Positions 1-9,099 of a stretch of DNA of 64,000 bases are shown here, piece by piece (position 1 is the first letter of the stretch; each line of letters starts with the position of its first letter). Under the pieces are notes generated by a model. It searched no databases, was not told the DNA's origin, and worked only from the letters and a program-made list of their open reading frames with translations. This DNA comes from Paragonimus westermani (taxonomy: Eukaryota > Platyhelminthes > Trematoda > Plagiorchiida > Troglotrematidae): NCBI GenBank assembly GCA_008508345.1, contig QNGE01000141.1, forward strand, positions 17,372 through 81,371, read 5' to 3'. A program made the translations under genes and the position numbers.

Positions 1-52
<52 letters not shown>
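1..52. repeat. (TA)n simple repeat
   Basis: Twenty-six uninterrupted TA dinucleotides open the window. The tract is cut by the window edge, so its true length is unknown. It is an ordinary microsatellite and directly abuts a short Gypsy-like coding scrap. Confidence 0.98.
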
Positions 53-54
<2 letters not shown>

Positions 55-55
55 A

Positions 56-340
56 ATGACCTTCTGGACCTACGTCCCAACAAAATCCTCCTTGATGCAG
101 ACTACTTCAAAATTTGAGGCGTTAGTGGACCTAAAGCACTACAAGCTGGTATCGACTGGAACGAGTTTAGATCAGGTGAATGCAGCTTCCTCCCCCATGA
201 TCGTAAATGTGCACGTCAGTCAGTATAGACCCACAGAACAACAGCGCTACAAACAGTGGAGGCTACGGAGATCGAGCTACAGAAGGAAGTATGAACCTGT
301 CACTTGGTCTATCTTTCACCCGTTGTTAAGGGGTGGTTGA
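56..340 (+). pseudogene. Possible Gypsy protease-RT linker scrap
   Basis: A 94-codon open frame contains LVDLKHYKLV near residues 23-32. This resembles the short segment just after the protease in flatworm Gypsy polyproteins (compare HFDLLVDTRHRR in the copy near 48,890). No protease DTG motif lies upstream because the TA repeat intervenes, and no RT motif follows. The first methionine is probably not a real start. It is most likely a relic of a decayed element; the rest of the frame is unrecognised. Confidence 0.3.
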
Positions 341-1850
341 AAAAATGTTCGAAGCACTAGATGATAACGCGAACGTTCCATTACGCAGGCAAAAATGTGT
401 TGTAAGCACTTCATGAAGTTCAAGTATGAATCGGTCTATATGCACTTACGTGGAACGGGGCACATCACCATATGAGCGGACAACGGCTTCCAAACTGGTC
501 ACAGATCACACCATCGCGTCGTGACCCTATACCACCTCGAACTTCGGAGGCTTAACAATTGACGCATGTTCATTTTTCCCTACATACAGGATTTACAGAG
601 TTCCTTATCTTGGCTGCCAGAGGATGACTATGTCATGTTGAGGGATCGTATAGGGTCCGCTCGTAGAATCCCGTGAGGCAACGATATTTTCCTACTGAAT
701 TATTGGCCACTGGAACAGCCCACAATCTGAGGCCCATAGCTAACACTACAGCCGTCTGGATGCGTCATAATGCCCTACCTTGCTGGAACCACGGTTAGCG
801 CTGCTACTTTTTCCCTTAATATATCTCACCGTGCCTCAAAAGCTAGCGTTAACTAATGTTTTGCCAGTTAACAGACATTCACAGGACAATTGGTAGAAAC
901 CGGCTGGATACTGGAGTTTTGGAGCTACAGTCCCGAAACAGTGTACAAATGACCTGAGAGGCGTGTAGAGAGACCCAGACCAATCTTATAATGTCGTTTA
1001 TATGGTGCCTGCATAACCGTAAACGTTGGGCACAATCTTTGTGGCACCCGGAAGATGACCCGTTTTTTCTCGATAACGACCCCACTATTTCCATACTCCC
1101 CTTGTGCAACGACACCCAGGGTGTCTTGCTGATGACTGGACCGTACTTACTAAATACATATACCTACAACAGCTGTGAAACGCATTGCAGGAAGAACCAC
1201 GGAAATCTGATATATTGTTTTTTTCCCCGGCGTAGAGTGTGAAAGTGACTCGACGCGCAAAATCAATTTACAAAAACAAATGCAGTTGTTCAAATCGAGT
1301 CAATTACCCAGACAGAGTAAAAAAACACCTTTGACGAGGAACGAAACGTGGCAATCAACAAAAGCGATGCGTCTCCAAATACAGCATCAAATGTTCGTGG
1401 AAAATATATTCACTCGTCTGAGTGGCTGGAATGAATAGCACACGAACCTACTTGTCTGTCGAATTGCCGCTGAGGTAAGGTATGTGGAGCAAAAATTCCA
1501 TAAACGGTATACGGATGCTTGACTGTTAAACTGTGAAGATTGATTTAAGAAATCCGGACCCGAGGAATCTTCGTCGCCGGACCCTCTGAATTTTCTATGT
1601 CATAGTTTGATGTGTGATTAGCGTCGTAAACATTCGGTGGTGAGCAACACGTGGACATGTATGCAACCCTCCGTTTAGTGAAACTAAAGTCGTGCAATAT
1701 ATGTCGCTCACCGGATATCACCCAAAACTTATTAAATCCAGAGGTTGATACATACGTGACACGAGCCTCCGAACACTGTGATAATGGGACAAATTGGGAG
1801 AAACTACCCGGCTTAACAACAGGGAGGTCACGGAGGCTCTCACACATTCG
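341..1850. other. No recognisable gene
   Basis: Short open frames occur on both strands (for example 879-1,115 minus and 991-1,242 plus), but none shows a family motif. Stops are frequent in all frames. It may be old retroelement debris beyond recognition. Confidence 0.6.
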
Positions 1851-1920
1851 AGTTACACCAGACGACCTTCAACTCGAAGCCAAGGTCATTTCCGTGGAAT
1901 TCAGATCAGTACCCAGGATT

Positions 1921-2213
1921 CAGCTATCCGTACACGGGTTCGAGACTGGGGCCCAATCTACCCGGATCCAATCAGTTTGTTCGTTTTGATGTCCGGCAGT
2001 TTTCTGCTGACCTGAAAGGCCGTCATTGAAAACAGGGTGTAGCACCGCTCTTGGGGGTTATATAATTCAGCGATTGATACACGGGTTGGAAGCAGCGGCC
2101 AAGGTCCGAGGATCCAGTCGGTTCGCCTTGTTCAGTTTCACCGGGCGTTTGTTGATCTAACAGGCGATCATTGAAAACAGGGTGTAGCACCGCTGTCGGG
2201 GATTACAATGAAT
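1921..2213. repeat. ~145-bp tandem repeat, two units
   Basis: The string CATTGAAAACAGGGTGTAGC occurs at 2,024 and again at 2,169, a period of 145 bp. Each unit also holds a diverged copy of a CAGCGATTGATACACGGGTT-like segment, at about 1,921-1,942 and 2,079-2,098. The array lies just beyond the 3' end of a minus-strand CR1-like LINE and may derive from LINE 3' untranslated sequence. A related segment occurs in reverse orientation at about 31,895-31,917. Confidence 0.75.
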
Positions 2214-2705
2214 ACCAAGAACAAAGTAAGATTACTCGTATAATGCAATTTTAGGTAAATGAGAATCAAGCAAAGCTTGAAAACGATCCCTAGTAGCGCT
2301 GCAGACGACCTCGGGAGGAAGGCTGTTCCACAAGTTAATAACCCTGTGAGAAAAGAACTGCGGCCTAAGAGAGGTCTGAGGATGAAGCTTGAAAAGTTTC
2401 CTATTATGTCCTCGTCGACCGTCACCATTCGCTACAGTGAAGAACTGTACTATTTTGAAAAAGAAGGGTGTAAGTAATAAATCGCCGCGAAGTCTCCGAA
2501 ATGCAAGCGGGTACAGGTCAAAAATTCCAAGTCGAGACTCGTAAGTATCATTAATCAGGCCCGCGACCACCTTGGTAGCCGCGCGATGGACACGCTCAAC
2601 CGCTAATATGATTTTTATTCAGGCCGGTATACACGACCTGATCGGCATAGTCGAGGAGAGGTCTCATATAAATCACCTGAAGCGTTTGATAGTGCGTTTA
2701 TAGAG
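2213..2705 (-). pseudogene. CR1-like LINE, 5'-truncated 3' end (copy B)
   Basis: Reading frame 2,570-2,232 encodes the C-terminal domain that follows the RT in CR1/Jockey-type LINEs: LRGDLLLTPFFF, then RRGHNRKLFKL, FFSHRVINLWNSLPPEVV, and a final RFQALLDSH segment. About 130 bp upstream still match the same region of copy A. Homology then stops, so only ~0.5 kb of the element was inserted. Its 3' end carries CAAGAACAAAGTAAGATTA, almost identical to the 3' end of copy A at about 2,710, which marks the family's 3' tail. It is non-functional. Confidence 0.8.
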
Positions 2706-2754
2706 AATATCAAGAACAGAGTAAGATAAAAATCTAGCAGAACAGAATAATTTG

Positions 2755-3099
2755 CTAATCTAACGGTTTATTAAGTGGGTGAGAATCCAATAACACTTTG
2801 AGACGGTCCTTAGAAAAGCAGCCGACCATCTCCAGTGGAAGGTAGTTCCAGTAGTTGATAACTCTATAAGAGAACAACTGTTGTCTTAGGAAGGTCCGAG
2901 GCCGAAGCTTATAGAACTTCTTGTCGTGACCGCTCCGACTGTTATCACTTACTAGGGTGAAGAATTGTTGCACCAGTCCTGTGCTAAAGAGAAAGTGTGT
3001 AATAAGTAAGTCACCGCGGAGTCTTTGAAACTCAAGTGGATAAAGATCAAGAATTTCGGGGCGAGACTCGTAGGAGAGAAGCCGTAAGCCAGTGACCAC
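2755..3099 (-). pseudogene. LINE ORF2 post-RT C-terminal domain (copy A)
   Basis: The 114-residue frame contains LRGDLLITHFLFSTGL, SRSGHDKKFYKLRPRTFLR and FSYRVINYWNYLPLEMV, the conserved region after the RT thumb in CR1-type ORF2 proteins. It is about 65 percent similar by eye to copy B. The first methionine is internal to the original protein. Homology continues upstream to about 3,360 across a frame break. Confidence 0.8.
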
Positions 3100-3378
3100 T
3101 TTGGTGGCTACTCGCTAGGCACGTTCAATGGCGAGTATGTCTTTCTTCAAACCGGTGCAGACGACTTGATTGGCATACTCTAGCAATGGTCTTTTGTAGA
3201 CTCCGTAAAGCGCGTGAAAGGCGTTCCGGTCTATGCGGGGGAGGGCTCTTCTTATCATCCCAAGAGTCATAAAACCCCTTTTGGCGGCCAGCTGGTGGTA
3301 ATCAGAGAAGGATAAACCAGACGACAGCCAAATCCCTAGGTCTTTCCTGAGGTGAACTTTCGCGATATCTACTACACT

Positions 3379-3879
3379 TTATGCACCGTGTATCACGAAT
3401 AGGTTCCCGGAGTCTACTCCGAGTGACATGTACGCACACTTACTGTGGTTTGCAGGGAGACTCCAGTCATCTGACCAGCACTTAATACGGTCAAGGTCTA
3501 TCTGCAATGCATTGGAGTCACACGCATTCCAGATTTCCAAGTCATCAGCATAAAGGAGGGCGTTGCCGGAGATCAGCTCGGGGAGATCACTGATGTAGAT
3601 CAGAAACAACGGTGGACCGAGTACCGATCCTTGAGGGACTCCCACAGAGACTGGGGATGGAGACGAAAGGCCCGAATCGGTTTCTACTCTGAAAGTTCTG
3701 TTACCTAGAAAGGAAGTAATCCACCGCAGAACCTCTCCAAGGATCCCACGAGCTTCTAGTTTATGTACCAGAGGACCGTGTGGGACACGGTAGAAGGCTT
3801 CGGCAAAGTCGAAGAAGATAGCATCCGAGATATGACCATCGTCTTTGGTCCCCGTTAGGCTATCCATGAAGATTAACAT
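3379..3879 (-). pseudogene. LINE reverse transcriptase palm (copy A)
   Basis: The 166-codon frame carries the RT core: FFDFAEAFYRVPH (motif A), GVPQGSVLGPPLFLIYI (motif B), ALLYADDLEIW (motif C with an intact YADD box) and IKCWSDDWSLPANHSKC (motif D). These are characteristic of CR1/Jockey-group LINE RTs that copy their own RNA at a nicked target. The frame is separated from the RT N-terminus by a shift near 3,875, so no complete enzyme is encoded. Confidence 0.88.
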
Positions 3880-4319
3880 ATTGGTTGCGCATAACCTATA
3901 GAGAAGAAATGCTTAAAGATGGTGCGTTTTAATAGTCGCTCCATTATCTTGCATGGGAGGCTGGTAAGGCTGATCGGCCGATAACTCGCAGAAGAGTGAC
4001 GATCGTCTGCCTGAAATACAGATGTGACAGTGGCCTCTTTCCATGTCTCCGGAAGAAATCCTGTCCAAAGTGTCTGTTTCAACATATTAAAGAAGGGTAC
4101 CACCAAACTGAGGGCCGATTCTTTGAGGATCCGGAGATGGATCTTGTCTGGTCCCATGGCACTATACGGATTGGTCCTAAACAGGCGATTCTGAACGTCG
4201 GACACAGAGAAGTCAGCTGTCGGGAGGGGATATTGGAAGTGTCTCCGTGGAAGAATTGGATGCCAGTTTGGCAGATCCATTGTAGACTGCTGAGTAGTAT
4301 TCTCTGAACACCTCGGCAA
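3873..4319 (-). pseudogene. LINE RT N-terminal region (copy A)
   Basis: It contains SAMGPDKIHLRILKE (normally S..GPDGI...LK), LWTGFLPETWKEATVTSVFQ and SYRPISLTSLPCKIMERLL, the conserved blocks before the LINE RT palm. The frame overlaps the palm frame by a few bases in another phase, showing a frameshift. A related but diverged version is at 32,850-33,194 on the plus strand. Confidence 0.85.
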
Positions 4320-4469
4320 CTCTTGGGGGTTAGAATATGCTTCCCCGTCGTGAAGCCGCAGAGAAAGCGTTGAGGGTTTAGTTTATCTCTGGCGACGTAC
4401 ATACTTGAAAAGAAAATTCTTATTCTCACGAGCTACCTGTAGGACTTTTGACTGTACCTGTTGGGTGTG

Positions 4470-5003
4470 TTACCGGATTTCCCGCTTGCACCTGATTCGT
4501 ACAGGGCGAAAGGCCTCCAGATCTTTTGACTTACCTGTTAGTTTCTGCTTAGAGAACAGACGAGTACGTACCTCAAGAGGGCGGCGCATGCATCGCGGAA
4601 GCGTTGCACGAGAGGGGGGATTCCATAGATTTTGAGGAGCAGACGCCTCATCAGCATCATGAACGGCAGCTTTGAAATAAAGATAGTTCAAGTTCACCGA
4701 GTCGGATGTAACGCTGAGTGTGCTTAGGAACGTCCTTAGTGCGTTAAAGTCAGCTTCCTGGAAGTTTCGGAATGAAGTCTTCGTCACAGCATTTTGGCGC
4801 CAGTAACGGATAAAGTCAAAAGTTAGTAGCATGTGGTCACTATGCCCCAACGGTGGTTTGGTGACCACTCTATCTACCAGGCGAGTCTCGTTCGTAATGA
4901 CCAGATCGAGCAAGGAGGGTGTCTGTCCTGGACGGTGCCTTGTAGGTAGATCGACATGCTGTGTCCAGGCTTTCTCATGGATCAACATTGTCAAGGATTT
5001 CAA
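4470..5003 (-). pseudogene. LINE endonuclease C-terminal part and linker (copy A)
   Basis: The frame opens with WTQHVDLPTRHRPGQTPSLLDLVITN and continues to PPLGHSDHMLLTF. The SDH box contains the catalytic His pair region of apurinic-type LINE endonucleases. The remainder is the endonuclease-RT linker. The N-terminal half lies upstream at 5,014-5,345 in two other phases. Confidence 0.85.
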
Positions 5004-5013
5004 GAATCTTCCT

Positions 5014-5345
5014 TCAGCGTCCCCGTGAGAACCATCTGTAGATCTGGAGCTGCTTCTCGTGAGGACTCAGTTCGAGTTGAGTTTTTTGTGCGTTGAGTTC
5101 ACCCACAGTAGGATGGGAGACACGTTGAGTGAAGGTGAGTCTGTCTAGGACAGCAATAATGGCCTGGTCGTCGAATCCGCTACACGACGTCGGACAGTAC
5201 ATAACACCGATGATGAGCGTGTCACGACTACGAAGTTGATGTATCTTGCAGAGTGTGTCACATTTCTCTGGGGAGCTACTTGCGTAGGAAGATGGCATAA
5301 CTTCCCATGCGTCCACGGCAGGATTGCGTACGGTGCACGGTACAC
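5014..5345 (-). pseudogene. LINE endonuclease middle part, frameshifted (copy A)
   Basis: Two overlapping frames (5,345-5,145 and 5,316-5,014) together resemble the middle of the endonuclease: VLVYRAPY, then LIIGVMYCPTS (usually GVIYRPPNS), then a run leading to GELNAQ (normally GDFNAP). The latter box has lost the catalytic Asp (D to E). The 5' edge of LINE homology is near 5,400. Confidence 0.6.
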
Positions 5346-5400
5346 AAGAACATGCAGTTCATCATCACCAGTATCCGCAGAAAGCCAGGTCTCTGATTGA

Positions 5401-5949
5401 TTTCGTTTCGTACATTAATGACTACAGTTACAACGTTGAGTCATAATAAGCCACAACAATATGGGCGCAGTAAAGAAGTACAGATACTATAGGTTTCCCG
5501 TGAATTCCATATATTTTGCATTTTATTTTGAATGCTGACACTATTGACATTGTTTGGTTGCAGGTCGGTCTTTTCTCTTTTGTTCTGCCGTCCAAGTTCG
5601 CAATCACCCTGGTCTGTTGCGCTTTGCTTCTGTTGTGTTTTGCTTACAGCTTGCTTTCCCGGTCTCCTTGCAGTAAACGTCGTTGTCTCATTATCAGTTC
5701 TTCTGGTTTATTTATTGTGGAGAATAGACAGAAACGTTCCAGTTCTCTATAATTTGGTGAACCCGATTATTAATTCATTTTCTTTCAGCAATTTTTCCCC
5801 GGTTGACTGCAGCAAATTATTGAACCCGAAACCTCTTAATTCCGGTAAACCGTTTTGAATTTTAGGAGTTTACTTAATTTTATTCGTTCACATATATATA
5901 CGTAAATTTTCGTTGGTCCTTTAGTATATGTATATATATGTATTAGTTT
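5401..5949. other. Possible leader/LTR of plus-strand Gypsy element A
   Basis: This AT-rich stretch precedes the first gag gene. I could not find a TGGTGA-type primer site or a matching second LTR downstream of 13,760, so LTR status is not supported. A 108-codon hydrophobic frame at 5,532-5,858 and its shadow look like chance openings in T-rich sequence. Confidence 0.4.
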
Positions 5950-5964
5950 TTGCTTTACTTTGCA

Positions 5965-6693
5965 ATGGACTCAGAACAGAAGCCGACGGTTGGGGCAGTC
6001 ACAATTACTGTTCCACAGTTCTTAGATATGGAACCTGCTTTGTGGTTTATGTACTTAGAGGCAGAGTTCTACAGTCAGCGCGTTACAGCAGATCAGGCTA
6101 AATTTAGCCAACTCTTCGCCAGGCTTCCCAAGGAAGTCACGATGCAAGTGCTGAATTTACCCGCCGAACATAGATATGAAGCCCTTAAGGAAGCCGTTAT
6201 CAGACGGGTCACACCGTCTGATAGATCTCGGCTACAACAGCTCTTTAGAGATCTGAAACTGGGAGATAAGCGACCGTCTGATCTATTGCTTCAAATGCAA
6301 CAGTTGCTGGGCCCCTCATCCATGGATTAGACACTCCTCAAGGAGTTGTGGATGCAACGCCTTCCAGTTAACACGCAAGCTATTCTCACAGCAGCCAAGT
6401 CCCCGTCCTTGTTGGACGCAGCACAACTCGCTGATGAGATTCAGGACCGTTTCCGCACTGTCTCCCCTGTCTTCATAACAGCGGTGACGAATCGTACGGC
6501 CAAGGGTCCCGAGATCTCAAGCTTTTCAGCTTCACAGAACTCATCTCGTCCGCCACCCGATGATTGGCGCACGGTTTGGGCGGAAATAGCAGCTCTTCGG
6601 CGAGATTTCGCCCGCCTTAAGACACGATCCCCTTCGCGTCGACATCGGAGCAAGTCCCCGCGTAAACCTCAGACATCTAGCGAATTTTTTTAA
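5965..6693 (+). pseudogene. gag: Gypsy gag, copy 1, lacking the zinc knuckle
   Basis: The start is taken at ATG 5,965 (MDSEQ); an upstream in-frame ATG at 5,950 is also possible. The frame of 242 codons has a single in-frame TAG at 6,328. It contains the flatworm Gypsy Gag core: PALWFMYLEAEFYSQRV, AKFSQLFARLPKEV, EALKEAVIRRV, LFRDLKLGDKRPSDLLLQMQ and LLKELWMQRLP. The C-terminus is basic (SPSRRHRSKSPRKP) and stops before any C-H-C-C knuckle, protease or pol. About 50 bp later a second, diverged gag begins. It is either a truncated gag from another copy or a free-standing gag duplicate; the in-frame stop argues that it is dead. Confidence 0.85.
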
Positions 6694-6742
6694 ATCACCG
6701 TTTCGATTATTTCTTACTGTTTAACTGCTTTTTGCTACACCT

Positions 6743-7585
6743 ATGTCAGCTAACTATCCTGAGCCGCTCGAGTATCCCACAATATCCATATCACTTGTAG
6801 ACCCACCGTTCTTGGAGATGGACCCTATCCTATGGTTCGCACACCTTGAGGCAGAATTCTACAATAACCGAGTCTATTCTGACCGAGCTAAATTCAGCCA
6901 GTTAGTAGCTTGTTTGTCTAAAGCGGTCACGACACAACTCCGAGATTTGCTAGTAAGCCAGCCCACATAGAATAACTACGAAACGCTTAAGGAAGCTGTA
7001 ATAAAGCGAGTTACCCCATCGAAAAAGACTCATTTGCAGCGGCTATTTAGTGAGCTAAAGCTGGGCGACAAGCGGCCCACGACCGTACTTCGGGAAATGC
7101 AACAACTACTAGGCACGTTGCACATGGGCGGGTCCCTCCTGCGCGAACTGTGGATACAGAGGCTACCAGAGACGGCGTTCGCGGTTGTATCTATCACGAG
7201 ATCACAGCCTTTAGCGTAGGCAGCGGAGATAACCGACCCGGTAGTAGAACGTTTTCAACCGCTCCCCAACCGGGTTAGCAACCCAACCCAGGCGCCAGGT
7301 ACTGTGAGAAGTGAGCCGTCACATAATGATAGCGGCCCGTTTATATCAGTACCGAATATAGGAGCATTGTGGGTCAAAGTGGCAGCTTTGTGCCGCTATT
7401 TTGGCGGAATCCTTTTAGGTCGCCCAGCACGCCGCCAATCTAGCAGATCGCCCACGCGCACAATGTCGCAGCCAAATGACGGTTGTTGTTGGTATCACCA
7501 ACGTTTCGGCACGCGATCCACGTGGTGTGTTAAACAGTGCACTTATCTGGCGACCGAGCAGGGAAACTTCCACGCCGGCATGTAA
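6743..7585 (+). pseudogene. gag: Gypsy gag, copy 2, with C-H-C-C knuckle
   Basis: Starting at ATG 6,743, one frame runs to 7,585 with two in-frame TAG stops, at 6,968 and 7,217. Matching blocks to copy 1 are PILWFAHLEAEFYNNRV, AKFSQLVACL, LKEAVIKRVTPS, LFSELKLGDKRP and LLRELWIQRLPE. Residues 245-265 hold CCWYHQRFGTRSTWCVKQC, the C-H-C-C-type nucleic-acid-binding knuckle of CsRn1-like elements. Protease coding follows after a change of phase near 7,580. This gag belongs to the same element as the protease and the pol resuming at 11,371. Confidence 0.85.
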
Positions 7586-7850
7586 TGGCAACTAACGTCG
7601 TTGACGTTGCACCTTATCGCCCCATAGTTGTGAAGGACATAGATACGGGAAACACGTTCCTGGTTGATACCGGGGCTCGGGTTAGCGTATTTTCGTCTAC
7701 AAAAAACAAGGTGTCACATCCTTGCAGCCCACAGCTCCGTGCGGCAAACGGCACCCCTATACCTACTTATGGGCAGTGTCCAATAGACTTGATCTTGGCC
7801 TCAGGCGGACATTCCGCCGGGTGCTAACAATTACCGTGGTACCTTTCACT
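7586..7850 (+). pseudogene. Gypsy aspartic protease, interrupted by LINE
   Basis: The frame 7,537-7,827 contains TFLVDTGARVSVF, the D-T-G active site of a retroelement protease, followed by LRAANGTPIPTYGQ. A phase change near 7,795 leads to LRRTFRRVLTITVV, and homology then ends abruptly at about 7,850. The missing continuation (IDFLRHFDLLADTRRR) is found 3.5 kb away at 11,371, beyond the inserted LINE. Confidence 0.85.
7836..7850. repeat. Target-site duplication, left copy
   Basis: GTGGTACCTTTCACT at the 5' side of the RTE-like LINE matches GTGGTACTTTTGACT at 11,356-11,370 in 13 of 15 positions. Both copies sit at the same point of the Gypsy protease coding sequence, so this is an old target duplication left by the LINE insertion. 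Confidence 0.75.
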
Positions 7851-8346
7851 CCTGACCTTTTCTGCTACCATTGCGTGGTTATCAGGCTTGCGTGCTGTTT
7901 CGATCAGGAGGGTTGTGCTGACTAGGACTCCGGTCCTTGCGGGTTCAACCTTGTCATATTGGCCAAGGAGGTACAGCCAGAAAAAATGCAAACGCGTGCG
8001 TTTGTTGTGCGTGGTGACTGTGTTGGGCAATATGCTTGTTTTTGCCTGGACTGTGTCTGATTGCAAGGATCGTGTGTACAGTGTCACTGTTTCTGTGTGT
8101 GAGTGCTGAATTTGATTTGACATGGATGTCGATTCTCTACTTTGCGGTTGATGCTGTCGCGTCTGCGTGTGTGAGACAGCTGCTGCCTTGCGGTACATGC
8201 TTTTTAGCCAAAGTCTTTGGTTGATGGCCCTAATCGCTCTCATGCGCATGCCTGGGCGTCCTGACAGTATCTGAAGCCCGAATAATATACTGCGTCGGCC
8301 GTCGCGCAGGATAAACCGGGGCGCCCTATCTGCTGCACATGGCAGG

Positions 8347-9084
8347 GTGGATAGGCGGAAATATGCTACTGCCAGACACTCACTCTCATACTTCCCCCTA
8401 TCCATGAGCCCCCGAACAAATAATGCTCAATTAGATTTCTGTGCCCAGAAGACCAACTGGAGACAGGCCCGGGGACGCAAGACGCTTACGATTGAGACGT
8501 GGAACTTGTGCACACTGCTGGGTCGATGCAACGTCGCAGAACAACTGGAACGACGCACCGCCCTGATCGCGGTGGGACTGCGTCGATATGGAATCGACGT
8601 AGCAGCCTTGAGTGAGACAAGGCTCACAGACAAAGGTAAGCTGCGTGAAGCAGGCGCCGGGTACACGTTCTACTGGATAGGTTACCCGGCAGGTAGGGTT
8701 CGGGAGCATGGTGTCTGTTTTGCAGTTGCTGATCGCATCAATGCTTTGATGATATGCGAACCGCACGACACCAGCCTCGAATGCTGTCGACGCACACGCG
8801 ACTCGGTCGAGGTAGGTCTGCTACATTTGTTAGTGTTTATGACTTAATTGTGTCACACTGATGGTACAAATGACCAGTTCTGTGATCAGCTGTCCGCCAC
8901 AATCCGGTCAGCGCCGAAGAGTAACCGACTGTTTGTTTCGGGTGACTTAAACGCTCGAGTTGGGCGCGACTCGGTCGCTTGTCCAGGAGTCCCCGGACCC
9001 TACGGCATTGGTTCAGTCAACGAGAACGGTGATCGTGTGCTGCACCTGTGCGCTACACACGGGCGAGGATGGGCCGCCAGGTGA
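8347..9084 (+). pseudogene. LINE apurinic endonuclease
   Basis: From 8,488 the frame gives TIETWNLCTLLGRCNVAEQL (N-terminal Asn motif), then DVAALSETRLTDKGKLREAGAGYTFYW with the catalytic Glu, then REHGVCFAV. After an in-frame TAA at 8,845 it continues in the same phase with LFVSGDLNARVGRD (catalytic Asp and Asn) and GSVNENGDRVLHLC. The C-terminal SDH part is absent; sequence jumps to the RT N-terminus within about 80 bp. The ORF start at 8,347 is uncertain because upstream residues lack homology. Confidence 0.85.
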
Positions 9085-9099
9085 GATCCTGAAGAATGG

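Larger units (their letters stand above)
2706..5400 (-). mobile_element. CR1-like non-LTR retrotransposon, 5'-truncated (copy A)
   Basis: On the minus strand the order is endonuclease C-terminal part (5,345-4,470), RT (4,319-3,379) and post-RT domain (3,360-2,755), the layout of ORF2 in CR1/Jockey-group LINEs. Several frameshifts and stops break ORF2. The endonuclease begins in mid-domain near 5,345 and no ORF1 is present, so this is a typical 5'-truncated copy. It shares its 3' tail with copy B immediately downstream, giving two truncated LINEs head to tail. Confidence 0.85.

Noticed and set aside
1..52. TA repeat as telomere or replication origin
   Set aside because: It is a plain dinucleotide microsatellite with no telomeric unit or associated feature.
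5965..7585. Stop-codon readthrough (all in-frame stops of the two gag genes are TAG)
   Set aside because: Downstream pol of the same element also has TAA and TGA stops plus frameshifts, so mutation explains the stops without recoding.
7824..8405. 193-codon minus-strand frame as a gene
   Set aside because: It overlaps the LINE 5' region antisense, has low-complexity composition and no motif.
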